A DNA stretch of 64,000 nucleotides from Pseudomonas palleroniana (GTDB lineage: Bacteria > Pseudomonadota > Gammaproteobacteria > Pseudomonadales > Pseudomonadaceae), in assembly GCF_003031675.1 (NCBI RefSeq), contig NZ_PYWX01000070.1:20139-84138 (forward strand), given 5' to 3'. A model generated the notes under the pieces. It saw only the letters and a program-made list of their open reading frames with translations. It searched no databases and was not told the DNA's origin. Each line of letters starts with the position of its first letter. The stretch's first letter is position 1. Shown here piece by piece: positions 33,649 through 41,838 of the stretch. The translations under genes were made by a program, and so were the position numbers.

Positions 33649-34464
33649 ATGGACCTCCGCCACCGCAACAATATCCACGTGATGGGCAACGGCTGCGCGA
33701 CGCTGGTGTTCTCCCATGGTTTTGGTTGCAACCAGGCGATGTGGAACTACCTGGCGCCGCATTTCCTGGAGCGTTTCCGCGTGGTCCTGTACGACCTCGT
33801 CGGGGCCGGCCTGTCGGACCTGGGCGCCTTCGACAAACACAAATACAGCGTGTTGGATGGCTACGCCCGCGACCTCAACGAAATTATCGATGCTTACGCC
33901 CAGGGCCCGGTGATTCTGGTGGGCCATTCGGTCAGCGCGATGATCGGCACCCTGGCCGACCGCCTGGCGCCCGGAGGCATCGCCGCCCATGTGATGATCG
34001 GCCCCTCGCCGCGCTATATCGACACCGATACCTACGTGGGCGGCTTCAAGCGCAGTGATATCGATGACCTGCTCGACACCCTCGACAGCAACTACCTCGG
34101 CTGGTCGAGCGCCATGGCGCCGGTGATCATGGGCGCGCCGGGCCAACCAGCGCTCAGCACGGAGCTGACCGAAAGTTTCTGCCGCACCGAGCCGGACATC
34201 GCCAAGCAGTTCGCGCGTGTCACCTTCCTCTCGGACAACCGCGAGGACGTGCTCGGCCTGAACGTGCCGGTGCTGATCCTGCAATCGAGCGATGACCTGA
34301 TCGCCCCGGTCGCCGTGGGCGAATACTTGCACAGCGTGCTGCCCGACAGCACCTACTGCCTGGTCGACAACGTCGGCCATTGCCCGCACATGAGTACGCC
34401 GCTGGCCTGCGCAGCGGCAATGGACGCCTTCCTGGCCCCCTGGGCGACCACAGATGCTGTCTGA
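33649..34464 (+). CDS. RsbQ-like alpha/beta hydrolase
   Basis: A 271-residue hydrolase resembling Bacillus RsbQ and the plant D14/KAI2 receptors. The nucleophile is Ser94 in GHSVS, the acid lies in SSDDLIAP, and the histidine in DNVGHCPHMS. N-terminal MGNGCATLVFSHGFGCNQAMW is characteristic. RsbQ is thought to make or present a ligand for the PAS domain of RsbP. Here the gene overlaps by 11 bp a PAS histidine kinase gene, suggesting an equivalent pair. The ribosome site is weak. Confidence 0.9.
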   Translation: MDLRHRNNIHVMGNGCATLVFSHGFGCNQAMWNYLAPHFLERFRVVLYDLVGAGLSDLGAFDKHKYSVLDGYARDLNEIIDAYAQGPVILVGHSVSAMIGTLADRLAPGGIAAHVMIGPSPRYIDTDTYVGGFKRSDIDDLLDTLDSNYLGWSSAMAPVIMGAPGQPALSTELTESFCRTEPDIAKQFARVTFLSDNREDVLGLNVPVLILQSSDDLIAPVAVGEYLHSVLPDSTYCLVDNVGHCPHMSTPLACAAAMDAFLAPWATTDAV

Positions 34465-35596
34465 GCTGTTCGACAACGCCGCCTGCGCGCTGGCCGTCAC
34501 CGCTGAAGACGGCACGATTGTGCGAGCCAATGCTCGCTTCGGCGACTGGCTGGGGTTCGACCCAGACGAGTTAGGCGGCCGCCGTTTCCAGGATCTGCTG
34601 ACCATGGGCGGGCGGATTTTCCACCAGACCCACTTGGCACCCATGCTGCGCATGCATGGCCGCATCACCGAAGTGAAGCTCGACATCCTGCACCGCGACG
34701 GGCACAAAGTGACCGTGCTGCTCAACGGTATCAAGCGCGAGGTGCCCGAAGGTGCGGTCTACGACCTGGCGCTGTTCGGCACCACCGACCGCGACAAGTA
34801 CGAGCGCGAATTGCTCAACGCACGTCACCTAGCCGAAGCCCTCGTGCAGGAAAAAACCGCCGCCGAAGTCGCGTTGCAACAGGCCCAGGCTGAACTGCAC
34901 GAGGCCTATGCGATTTCACAGCGCCGTGCGTTGTTTGCCGAGCAGATGGTGGCGATCGTCAGCCACGACCTGAAAAACCCGCTGACCGCGATCCGCATGG
35001 CGTCCGACTTTCTCAGCCGTGGCGAACGCACAGCCCGGGAGCAACAACTGCTCGGGCATATCAGCCAATCGTCCGAGCGCGCCCAGCGCATGATCGCCGA
35101 CCTGTTGGACTTCACCCAGGCCCGGGTCGGCCAGGGCATCACCATCAAGACCGCGACGCTGGACTTGCATGCGGTGATTCGCCACGCCGTGGATGAGTTG
35201 CGCGTGGCGTTCCCCAAGGCCACGCTGGAACATCGAGCCGAAGGCCAGGGCAATGCCTGCCTGGACGCCGACCGGGTGCAACAGATCATCGGCAACCTGG
35301 TGGCCAATAGCGTGGCGTACGGCGACCTGCAACAGCCGATCACCATTACCTCACGCCTGGGTGACGGCGGCTGCGAAGTGGCGGTGCACAACCACGGCGC
35401 GGCGATTCCCAAAGCACTGTTGGCGGGGCTGTTCGAACCCATGACCCGGGGCACCGACCAAGGCAGCGACGTACGCAGCGTGGGCCTGGGCCTGTACATC
35501 GTGCGCGAGCTGGCCAAGGTGCATGGCGGGGATGTGGCGGTGAACTCCGATGCGGCCGACGGCACGACCTTTACCGTGACGTTTCAAAGCCCGTAG
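34454..35596 (+). CDS. PAS-domain sensor histidine kinase, partner of the RsbQ-like hydrolase
   Basis: A 380-residue cytoplasmic kinase without membrane helices. A PAS domain (about 1-112) is followed by a coiled coil (about 115-160), a HisKA domain with His171 in SHDLKNPLTAI, and an ATPase domain with QQIIGNLVANSVAYG (N box) and GLGLYIV. No response regulator gene is adjacent, so its output partner is elsewhere. It overlaps the hydrolase gene by 11 bp and the convergent DapF-like gene by 13 bp. Confidence 0.9.
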   Translation: MLSELFDNAACALAVTAEDGTIVRANARFGDWLGFDPDELGGRRFQDLLTMGGRIFHQTHLAPMLRMHGRITEVKLDILHRDGHKVTVLLNGIKREVPEGAVYDLALFGTTDRDKYERELLNARHLAEALVQEKTAAEVALQQAQAELHEAYAISQRRALFAEQMVAIVSHDLKNPLTAIRMASDFLSRGERTAREQQLLGHISQSSERAQRMIADLLDFTQARVGQGITIKTATLDLHAVIRHAVDELRVAFPKATLEHRAEGQGNACLDADRVQQIIGNLVANSVAYGDLQQPITITSRLGDGGCEVAVHNHGAAIPKALLAGLFEPMTRGTDQGSDVRSVGLGLYIVRELAKVHGGDVAVNSDAADGTTFTVTFQSP

Positions 35597-36387
35597 GCAC
35601 TGCCCTGCATGATCGGCTCGACGCTGCCGGTCAATATCACCCCGCCCTGCCCGTCCCACTGCACGGTGACGGTGCCGCCGTCGCACTGCACGGCCACCGT
35701 GTCATCCAGTAAACCGCGGCGGATCCCGTTGACCACCGCCGCGCAGCAGCACGAACCGGAACCCAGCGGCACGCCGCCGCCGCGCTCCCAGATGCGCAGG
35801 CGGATGTGGCGGCGGTCCAGTACCTGCACGAAATGCACGTTGGTTTTGGCGGGGAACCATGGGTGAACCTCCAGCGCCGGGCCCAGCGCCGCCACGTCGA
35901 TGGCGGCGACGTCGTCAACAAAATACGTGCAGTGCGGGTTGCCCATGCTGCACGCCGCCGGCGCGCCGTCGATGGCCAAGGCGCCGGTGTCCATCGCCTC
36001 GGCCAGCGGCACGTCAGCCCAGCCCAGCGACGGCGGGCCCATGTTCACCGCCACCTGCCGCCCCGGCGCACGCGTACAGGTAAGCAGGCCGCGGTCGGTG
36101 CGCAACACCACCGACTGCGTGCCGGTTTCATGCATCAGGCGGTCGGCCACCCCACGGGTGGCGCTGCCGCAAGTGGCCAGCGGCGTGCCGTTGGGGTTCC
36201 AGAACTTGACGCGCGCAGCGGCGTCCGCGCAGTCGAGCACTACGGCCAGTTGGTTGAAACCGATGCCGGTGTGACGGTTGCCCAGGCGACGGGCGATTTG
36301 CGCGGTGATCAGGTCGTCCTGGCCGCGACGGTCGATGATGATGAAATCATCGCCATGGGCGTGCATTTTCACGAACGGCAAGGGCAT
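35584..36387 (-). CDS. DapF-like epimerase/racemase paralogue with altered active site
   Basis: A 267-residue protein with the two-domain diaminopimelate epimerase fold. Cys73 is retained (TCGSATRG), but the second catalytic Cys, normally in ERGxGxTxACG, is replaced by Ser210 (ERGGGVPLGSGS, followed by three cysteines at 213-215). The substrate-binding N of GNDF reads D (GDDF), and CGNGxRC reads CGSATRG. It is therefore unlikely to be the housekeeping DapF. It may act on another amino acid or be inactive as an epimerase. The ATG at 36387 has AGGA seven bases upstream. Confidence 0.8.
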   Translation of the reverse strand: MPLPFVKMHAHGDDFIIIDRRGQDDLITAQIARRLGNRHTGIGFNQLAVVLDCADAAARVKFWNPNGTPLATCGSATRGVADRLMHETGTQSVVLRTDRGLLTCTRAPGRQVAVNMGPPSLGWADVPLAEAMDTGALAIDGAPAACSMGNPHCTYFVDDVAAIDVAALGPALEVHPWFPAKTNVHFVQVLDRRHIRLRIWERGGGVPLGSGSCCCAAVVNGIRRGLLDDTVAVQCDGGTVTVQWDGQGGVILTGSVEPIMQGSAYGL

Positions 36388-36505
36388 GGACAGTCCTGTG
36401 GGCGAGCGGGCGGTGAACGCCAGCATACTGAGTCGAGGGGAGTTTCATCAAACCCGGTCCAGCCCCATGCTAGCGTGGTCGCGTTCCAGCCCAGCCGAGC
36501 TTTTC

Positions 36506-37540
36506 ATGAAAACCAACCGACTCGCCTTAATTGCGGCACTCGCCGTGTTGTCCCAGGGGGCCATCGCGGCCACTCTTTGCCAGCCGGTCGCCACCAGCCC
36601 GAATGCCAAGGTGTTGCTGGCGGCGGCGCAACGGCACTTGGGCGACACGCCCAACCCGCTGCCCCGTGTGCATACCGAAGGGACCTTGCCCAACCAGGGT
36701 ATCCGCGAGCAGAGCATCGCCGCCGAAAAGGACTGGCCGATCATGCGCCAGGCCGCGCTGGCCTGGCGCATGAGTGGCGACCCGCGCTACCTCAAGCAAG
36801 TCGATAACGACCTGGCGGCCTGGGCCGACGTGTATCAACCGGACTTCAACCCCATCGACGAAACCAACCTCGACATGCTGATCAGCGCCTACGCGCTCAC
36901 CGCCGACCACCTGCGGCTGGAGACCCGCGACGCCAGCCGTCGCTTGATCCAACGCCTGGGCAACGGCTACATCGCGCAGATCCAGCAATTTCACGGCGCG
37001 AAGAAAGGCACCCAGACCAATAACTGGCAGAGCCATCGCGTCAAGCTGGTGACCGTTGCCGCCGCCGCACTGGGTGATCGGCCGATGCTGGAGCAGGCGC
37101 TGCAACTGTTTAAACAGCAGATCGCCGACAATGTCCTGCCCGATGGTTCGGTGACCGACTTCCAGGACCGCGACGCCCTGCATTACGTGGTCTACGACCT
37201 CGAACCGCTGGTGCAGGCCGCACTGGCGGCGAAACCCTACGGCATCGGCGGCGACTGGTTGAAGCTCAGCGCCAACGGCGCTTCCCTGGGGGCTGCGCTG
37301 GACTGGCTGGTGCCCTATGCCAACGGCCAGCGCAGCCACCAGGAGTTCGTGCACACCCATGTGCAATTCGACAAAGACCGCGCCAACGTCGGCGAAACCG
37401 GCTACAGCGGCACCTGGCAACCCAAGAGCAGCGCCACGCTGTTCTGGTTGGCGGCACAACTGGACAGCCGTTACCTGCCGGTGGCCAAACAATTGGCCGA
37501 GCACCCGGCGGACTGGATCAGCGCCTGCTATTTGAAGTAG
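36506..37540 (+). CDS. alginate lyase family protein (secreted)
   Basis: A 344-residue protein with a signal peptide (residues 1-21, ending GAIA). The mature part is helical with TNNWQSHRVKL near residue 170 and a late HTHVQFDKDRANVGETGYSG. These fit the alginate lyase (alpha/alpha toroid) domain family. It would cleave a uronate polysaccharide in the periplasm. No alginate biosynthesis genes are nearby, so it may be catabolic. The ribosome site is weak, and the frame is open upstream over the divergent leader. Confidence 0.83.
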   Translation: MKTNRLALIAALAVLSQGAIAATLCQPVATSPNAKVLLAAAQRHLGDTPNPLPRVHTEGTLPNQGIREQSIAAEKDWPIMRQAALAWRMSGDPRYLKQVDNDLAAWADVYQPDFNPIDETNLDMLISAYALTADHLRLETRDASRRLIQRLGNGYIAQIQQFHGAKKGTQTNNWQSHRVKLVTVAAAALGDRPMLEQALQLFKQQIADNVLPDGSVTDFQDRDALHYVVYDLEPLVQAALAAKPYGIGGDWLKLSANGASLGAALDWLVPYANGQRSHQEFVHTHVQFDKDRANVGETGYSGTWQPKSSATLFWLAAQLDSRYLPVAKQLAEHPADWISACYLK

Positions 37541-37582
37541 ACACCGCTAGACTGGCTGCGCCCACTCTTCGAAGGATCGACC

Positions 37583-38089
37583 ATGCTTATTGTCTTCAGC
37601 GGCCTGCCCGGCACCGGCAAGACCACCATTGCCCGGGAACTGGCACGCCGGCTGGGTGCGGTTTACTTACGTATCGATGTGATCGAGCAGGCGCTGCGCG
37701 AGGCGGCCGTATTGGCCGGCGAGGTGGGGGCCAGCGGCTACCACGTGGCGAATGCGCTGGCCCTGAGCAACTTGCGCTTGGGGCTTGGGGTGGTCGCCGA
37801 CTGCGTAAACCCCGTCGAAGAAAGCCGGCAAGCCTGGCGCGCCGTGGCGACGACAGCGAGCGTCGAGCTGATGAATATCCAAGTGACCTGCTCGGATCGC
37901 CAGGAACACCAACGCCGCGTGGAAACCCGCACAGGCGATATCCCAGGGCTGACGCCGCCGACCTGGCAGGCCGTTGCGGCCCACGAGTACGTCGCCTGGA
38001 CCGAGCCGACGTTGACGCTCGACACCGCGAACGTCACGCCGGACCAGTCACTGGCGCTGATCCTCGAACGGCTCAGCCGGGGAAGTTAG
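37583..38089 (+). CDS. P-loop kinase-like ATPase
   Basis: A 168-residue protein with Walker A GLPGTGKTT at residues 7-15, then D/R-rich segments of the small-molecule kinase fold (RIDVIEQAL, ADCVNPVEESRQAW). It resembles adenylylsulfate-kinase or zeta-toxin-like AAA_33 proteins. The phosphate acceptor is unknown. AAGGA lies seven bases before the ATG. Its 3' end overlaps the convergent SRPBCC gene by 17 bp. Confidence 0.85.
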   Translation: MLIVFSGLPGTGKTTIARELARRLGAVYLRIDVIEQALREAAVLAGEVGASGYHVANALALSNLRLGLGVVADCVNPVEESRQAWRAVATTASVELMNIQVTCSDRQEHQRRVETRTGDIPGLTPPTWQAVAAHEYVAWTEPTLTLDTANVTPDQSLALILERLSRGS

Positions 38090-38489
38090 CCCGCAACGCC
38101 TCAAGCCCGCCGCGGTAGACGCCGGCGAACAGCGCTTCAACCTGCTCATCCGTGGTGCCGGCCGCCGGAGTGAACACGCCGGACCAGGTCGCCTTAGCCG
38201 ACGTGTCGGTCAAGGCTTCAACCTGCAAGGTCGCGAGGTACGCCGACACCGGGAACGGCGACTGTTCGATGGTGTAGCTGTAGGTGCGCGCCACGTTGTC
38301 GAACGTCTGCAGACGCTCGACCACTACACCGCCATCGGCCGCTTGCAGATGCCGCACACGGCCGCCTTCGCGGGTTTCGCTCTTGACGATCAAGGGCAGC
38401 CACTCGGGCAGCGCATCGAAGCCGCCGACCAATTGCCAGACTTCATCGGCCGATGCCGGTATTTCAATCACAGAAGCTGCAGTTGCCAC
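38073..38489 (-). CDS. SRPBCC family protein (START-like lipid/ligand-binding)
   Basis: A 138-residue protein of the polyketide-cyclase/dehydrase-like group: SVIEIPASADEVWQLVGGFDALPEWLP at the N-terminus is the typical first strand and helix, and a long C-terminal helix closes the pocket. It starts with GTG, with GGAG eight bases upstream. It follows the SDR gene by 24 bases on the same strand, so the two probably form an operon acting on one hydrophobic substrate. Confidence 0.85.
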   Translation of the reverse strand: MATAASVIEIPASADEVWQLVGGFDALPEWLPLIVKSETREGGRVRHLQAADGGVVVERLQTFDNVARTYSYTIEQSPFPVSAYLATLQVEALTDTSAKATWSGVFTPAAGTTDEQVEALFAGVYRGGLEALRANFPG

Positions 38490-38513
38490 GGGTCATACTC
38501 CATTCCAGAAAAA

Positions 38514-39314
38514 TCAGATCGCCATGCTGTCGACGACACCACCATCGACCCGCAACGCCGCACCAGTGGTGGCCGACGACAGCGGTGAAGCAATGTACGC
38601 CACCAGGTTCGCCACTTCATCCACATTGGCTGCGCGCTGGATGATCGACGTCGGCCGGGCGTTTTGCACAAACACATCCGCTTCATCCCGGGCACTGCGT
38701 CCGGATTTGGCCGTGGCGTCCGTGAGCATCTGCTCCAGGCCATCGGTAAAGGTCGGTCCCGGCAGGATCGCGTTGACCGTCACACCGGTGCCCGCCAGGC
38801 GTTTGGCCAAACCATGGGACACCGCCAGGTTGGCACTTTTGGTCACGCCGTAGTTGATCATGTCGGCCGGGATCGCAATGCCGGACTCCGAAGACACGAA
38901 GATCACCCGGCCCCAGCCCTGCGTCACCATGCCCGGCACATAATGCCGCGCCAGGCGCACGCCGGAGATCACGTTGACCTCGTAGAAACGCGCCCACTCG
39001 CTGTCGGGCGCGTCGAAGAAGTCCACATCATTGAAGATGCCCAGGTTGTTGACCAGGATGTCGGCACGCGGCTCGGCGGCGAACAGTTTTTCTGCGCCCT
39101 CCAGGGTGCCGAGGTCGGCGACCACGCCACGCAGGTCCGCTCCCGGCACGTCCTGGCGAATGCTCGCCAGCGCCGCATCCACCTTGCCCGCCTCTCGCCC
39201 GATCACCACTACGGTGGCGCCGGACTGCGCCAGGGCGCGGCCGATGCCCAGGCCGATCCCGGCGGTGCTGCCGCTGACGATGGCGACTTTGCCACTCACA
39301 TCAATATTCATCAT
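38514..39314 (-). CDS. SDR family oxidoreductase
   Basis: A 266-residue classical short-chain dehydrogenase. The cofactor motif GSTAGIG is at residues 15-21. NNLGIF follows strand 4. The active site Tyr-x-x-x-Lys is in INYGVTKSAN, with an upstream catalytic Ser in VSSESG. The C-terminal VDGGVV is also typical. The ATG at 39314 has GAGGA upstream; the ATG next to it is an alternative. It is the first gene of a probable operon with the SRPBCC gene. Confidence 0.92.
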   Translation of the reverse strand: MMNIDVSGKVAIVSGSTAGIGLGIGRALAQSGATVVVIGREAGKVDAALASIRQDVPGADLRGVVADLGTLEGAEKLFAAEPRADILVNNLGIFNDVDFFDAPDSEWARFYEVNVISGVRLARHYVPGMVTQGWGRVIFVSSESGIAIPADMINYGVTKSANLAVSHGLAKRLAGTGVTVNAILPGPTFTDGLEQMLTDATAKSGRSARDEADVFVQNARPTSIIQRAANVDEVANLVAYIASPLSSATTGAALRVDGGVVDSMAI

Positions 39315-39431
39315 CGAAATCCTCACGTTGAATCAACCAGTCTCAGGGTCGTCATGACCGTTGAAAAGATCCTAGACGGCAAAGATCGGACCGTCCAAGA
39401 CATACTGCGACCAACTTGAGTCCTTCAAGGT

Positions 39432-40730
39432 CTAGCCAGCGACAAGCCCGCGCAAACGCAAGCCGAGCATGCCCAGGGCTAACAACGGTGATCGCAACAG
39501 CTTGCCACCGGGGAAGGTCATGTGCGGCACGCGACTGAACAGGTCCAGGCCCCGGCTCTGCCCGGCATGAATGCCTTCGGCCAGCAAGCGCGCGCACCAG
39601 TGGGTCACGTTGAGCCCATGCCCGGAATAGCCCTGGGCATAGAACACGTTGGGGTACTGCTGCAACCGCCCGACCTGGGGAAAGCGATTGGCGGTAATGC
39701 CGATCTTGCCGCCCCACTGGAACTCGATGGCGGTGTTGGCCAACTGCGGGAACACCTTGAGCATCTTCGGTTGCATATAGGCCGCGATGTCGGCCGGGTC
39801 GCGTCCCGAATAATGACACGCGCCCCCGAACAACAGGCGGCGGTCAGCTGAAAGGCGGTAGTAATCCAGGCCGATTTTCTGGTCGCACAGCGCAAGGTTT
39901 TGCGGGATCAGTTGCCTGGCCTGCGTTTCGCTCAACGGTTCGGTCGCGATGATGTAACTGCCCGCCGGCAACACCTTGCCGCTCAGGCACGGTTCCAGCT
40001 CCTCCAGGTGGGCATTGCACGCCAGCACCAGGTGGCCGGCGCGCACCGTGCCGCTGGCGCAACGCACCTGTACCCTGTCGCCGTGGATCAGCTCCAGCAC
40101 CGGGCTGTGCTCGAAAATCCGCACCCCGAGGGCCTCGGCGACGCGGGCTTCGCCCAGCACCAGATTGAGCGGGTGCAGATGCCCGGAGCCCATGTCCACC
40201 AGGCCACCGGCATACACCGTGGAGTCCACCACCTGCGCCATCGCGTGGCGTGGCACCAAGCGCGTTTCGGGGGTGTACCCCAACTGCGCCAGGTGTTCCT
40301 GCTCACGCGTGAATGCAGCGAACTGCGCCGGGGTGTTGGCCAATTCGCAAAAGCCCCAGCGCAGGTCGCAGTCGATGCCGTGCTCACGGATCCGCTCGCC
40401 GACCAGCGCCACCGAATCGATGCCGGCGCGCTCCAGGTACGCCACGCCCTCCTCGCCGATGTACTTGGCGAACCCCGAGACATCGTGGCCGATGCCGCGA
40501 ATCAACTGCCCGCCATTGCGCCCGCTGGCGCCCCAACCGATGCGCCGGGCCTCCAGCAGGATCACCGAAAGCCCGCGCTGGGCCAGCTCGATGGCGGTAT
40601 TGACGCCGGTGAAGCCACCGCCGATCACACAGACATCGGCGTCAAGATCCGCGTCCAATACCGCACGCTCAGGCATGGCATTGGCCGTCGCCCGGTAATA
40701 GGAGCGGGCGTGCTCACTGGACTGCATCAT
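39432..40730 (-). CDS. puuB: gamma-glutamylputrescine oxidase-like FAD oxidoreductase
   Basis: A 432-residue flavoenzyme of the PuuB/DAO group. The FAD-binding GGGFTG is at residues 37-42, followed by the WGASGRNGGQ segment shared by PuuB-type oxidases. It should oxidise gamma-glutamyl-polyamines to the aldehyde, giving H2O2. It is third in the operon; its ATG overlaps the stop of the binding-protein gene (ATGA). The symbol is by family and context; several paralogues exist in Pseudomonas. Confidence 0.85.
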   Translation of the reverse strand: MMQSSEHARSYYRATANAMPERAVLDADLDADVCVIGGGFTGVNTAIELAQRGLSVILLEARRIGWGASGRNGGQLIRGIGHDVSGFAKYIGEEGVAYLERAGIDSVALVGERIREHGIDCDLRWGFCELANTPAQFAAFTREQEHLAQLGYTPETRLVPRHAMAQVVDSTVYAGGLVDMGSGHLHPLNLVLGEARVAEALGVRIFEHSPVLELIHGDRVQVRCASGTVRAGHLVLACNAHLEELEPCLSGKVLPAGSYIIATEPLSETQARQLIPQNLALCDQKIGLDYYRLSADRRLLFGGACHYSGRDPADIAAYMQPKMLKVFPQLANTAIEFQWGGKIGITANRFPQVGRLQQYPNVFYAQGYSGHGLNVTHWCARLLAEGIHAGQSRGLDLFSRVPHMTFPGGKLLRSPLLALGMLGLRLRGLVAG

Positions 40731-41815
40731 TTGTTGGTCTTCACTTTGCTCCAGGCGCGGGTCATCAGGCGCATGGTCGCCGGGGTTGGCGTGGTGGAAA
40801 TATAGAGTTTGTCGAGCACTGCCTGGGGCGGGTAAACCTCAGGGTTGTTCACCAGTTCCGGGGCCATGAACGGCTTGGCCGCGGGGTTGGCGTTGGCATA
40901 CCCCACCGAGGCACTGACCTTGGCGATCACCTCGGGGTCCAGCAGGTAGTTGATGAAGGCGTGGGCTTCTTTGACGTTGCCGGCGTCGGCGGGAATGGCC
41001 AGCAGGTCGAACCACAGGTTGGAGCCTTCCTTGGGGATCGAATAGGCGATGTTCACCCCGTTCTTGGCTTCCTTGGCACGGTTGGCGGCCTGGAACACGT
41101 CGCCGGAATACCCGAACGCCACGCAGATGTCACCGTTGGCCAGGTCCGAGATGTACTTGGAGGAATGGAAGTAAGTGATATACGGCCGCAGTGTCAGCAG
41201 CTTGGCTTCCGCCTCCTGGTAATCCTTGGGGTTCTCGCTGCGGGGGTCCTTGCCCATGTAGTTGAGGATCGCCGGGAACAGCTCGTCCGCCGAATCGAGG
41301 AAGGCCACGCCGCACTGGTTGAGCTTCTTGATGTTTTCCGGCTCGAACAGCACCGCCCACGAGTCGATATGGTCGATGCCCAGCACCTGCTTGACCTTGT
41401 CGACGTTATAGCCGATGCCGTTGGTGCCCCACAGGTACGGCACCGAGTGCGCGTTGCCCGGGTCATTTTTCTCGAGCAGCGCGAGCAACTTGGGGTCCAG
41501 GTTCTTGAAGTTGGGCAACTGCGCACGGTCGAGCTTGAGGAACGCCCCCGCTTTCACCTGCCGCGCCAGGAAGTGGTTGGACGGCACCACCACGTCATAG
41601 CCGGTGCGCCCGGCCAGCAGTTTGCCCTCCAGGGTTTCGTTGGAGTCGAATACGTCGTAGATCACTTTTATCCCGGTCTTGGCCTGGAAATCCGCCAAGG
41701 TGGTGTCGCCGATGTAATCGGTCCAGTTGTAGACACTCACCGTTTGCGCCGCCTGGCTGGTGCTGCTGAAGGCGGCTACCAGGGCCAGCGGGAGAAGCTT
41801 TTTCACAAGACGCAT
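40727..41815 (-). CDS. polyamine ABC transporter periplasmic binding protein (PotF/SpuD-like)
   Basis: A 362-residue protein with a signal peptide (residues 1-22, ending SQAA) and the N-terminal motif VSVYNWTDYIGDTTLADF typical of PotF/SpuD proteins. It binds putrescine or a related polyamine and delivers it to an ABC importer. No permease or ATPase genes are in the window, so it must use a system encoded elsewhere or act as a signal receptor. It follows the synthetase gene by 23 bases. Confidence 0.92.
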   Translation of the reverse strand: MRLVKKLLPLALVAAFSSTSQAAQTVSVYNWTDYIGDTTLADFQAKTGIKVIYDVFDSNETLEGKLLAGRTGYDVVVPSNHFLARQVKAGAFLKLDRAQLPNFKNLDPKLLALLEKNDPGNAHSVPYLWGTNGIGYNVDKVKQVLGIDHIDSWAVLFEPENIKKLNQCGVAFLDSADELFPAILNYMGKDPRSENPKDYQEAEAKLLTLRPYITYFHSSKYISDLANGDICVAFGYSGDVFQAANRAKEAKNGVNIAYSIPKEGSNLWFDLLAIPADAGNVKEAHAFINYLLDPEVIAKVSASVGYANANPAAKPFMAPELVNNPEVYPPQAVLDKLYISTTPTPATMRLMTRAWSKVKTNK

Positions 41816-41838
41816 ATCGACACCCCTTTTTTGGTTTT

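Noticed and set aside
37583..38089. The P-loop protein as a zeta toxin
   Set aside because: Only the Walker A and general kinase fold are visible, and no epsilon-like antitoxin gene is adjacent.
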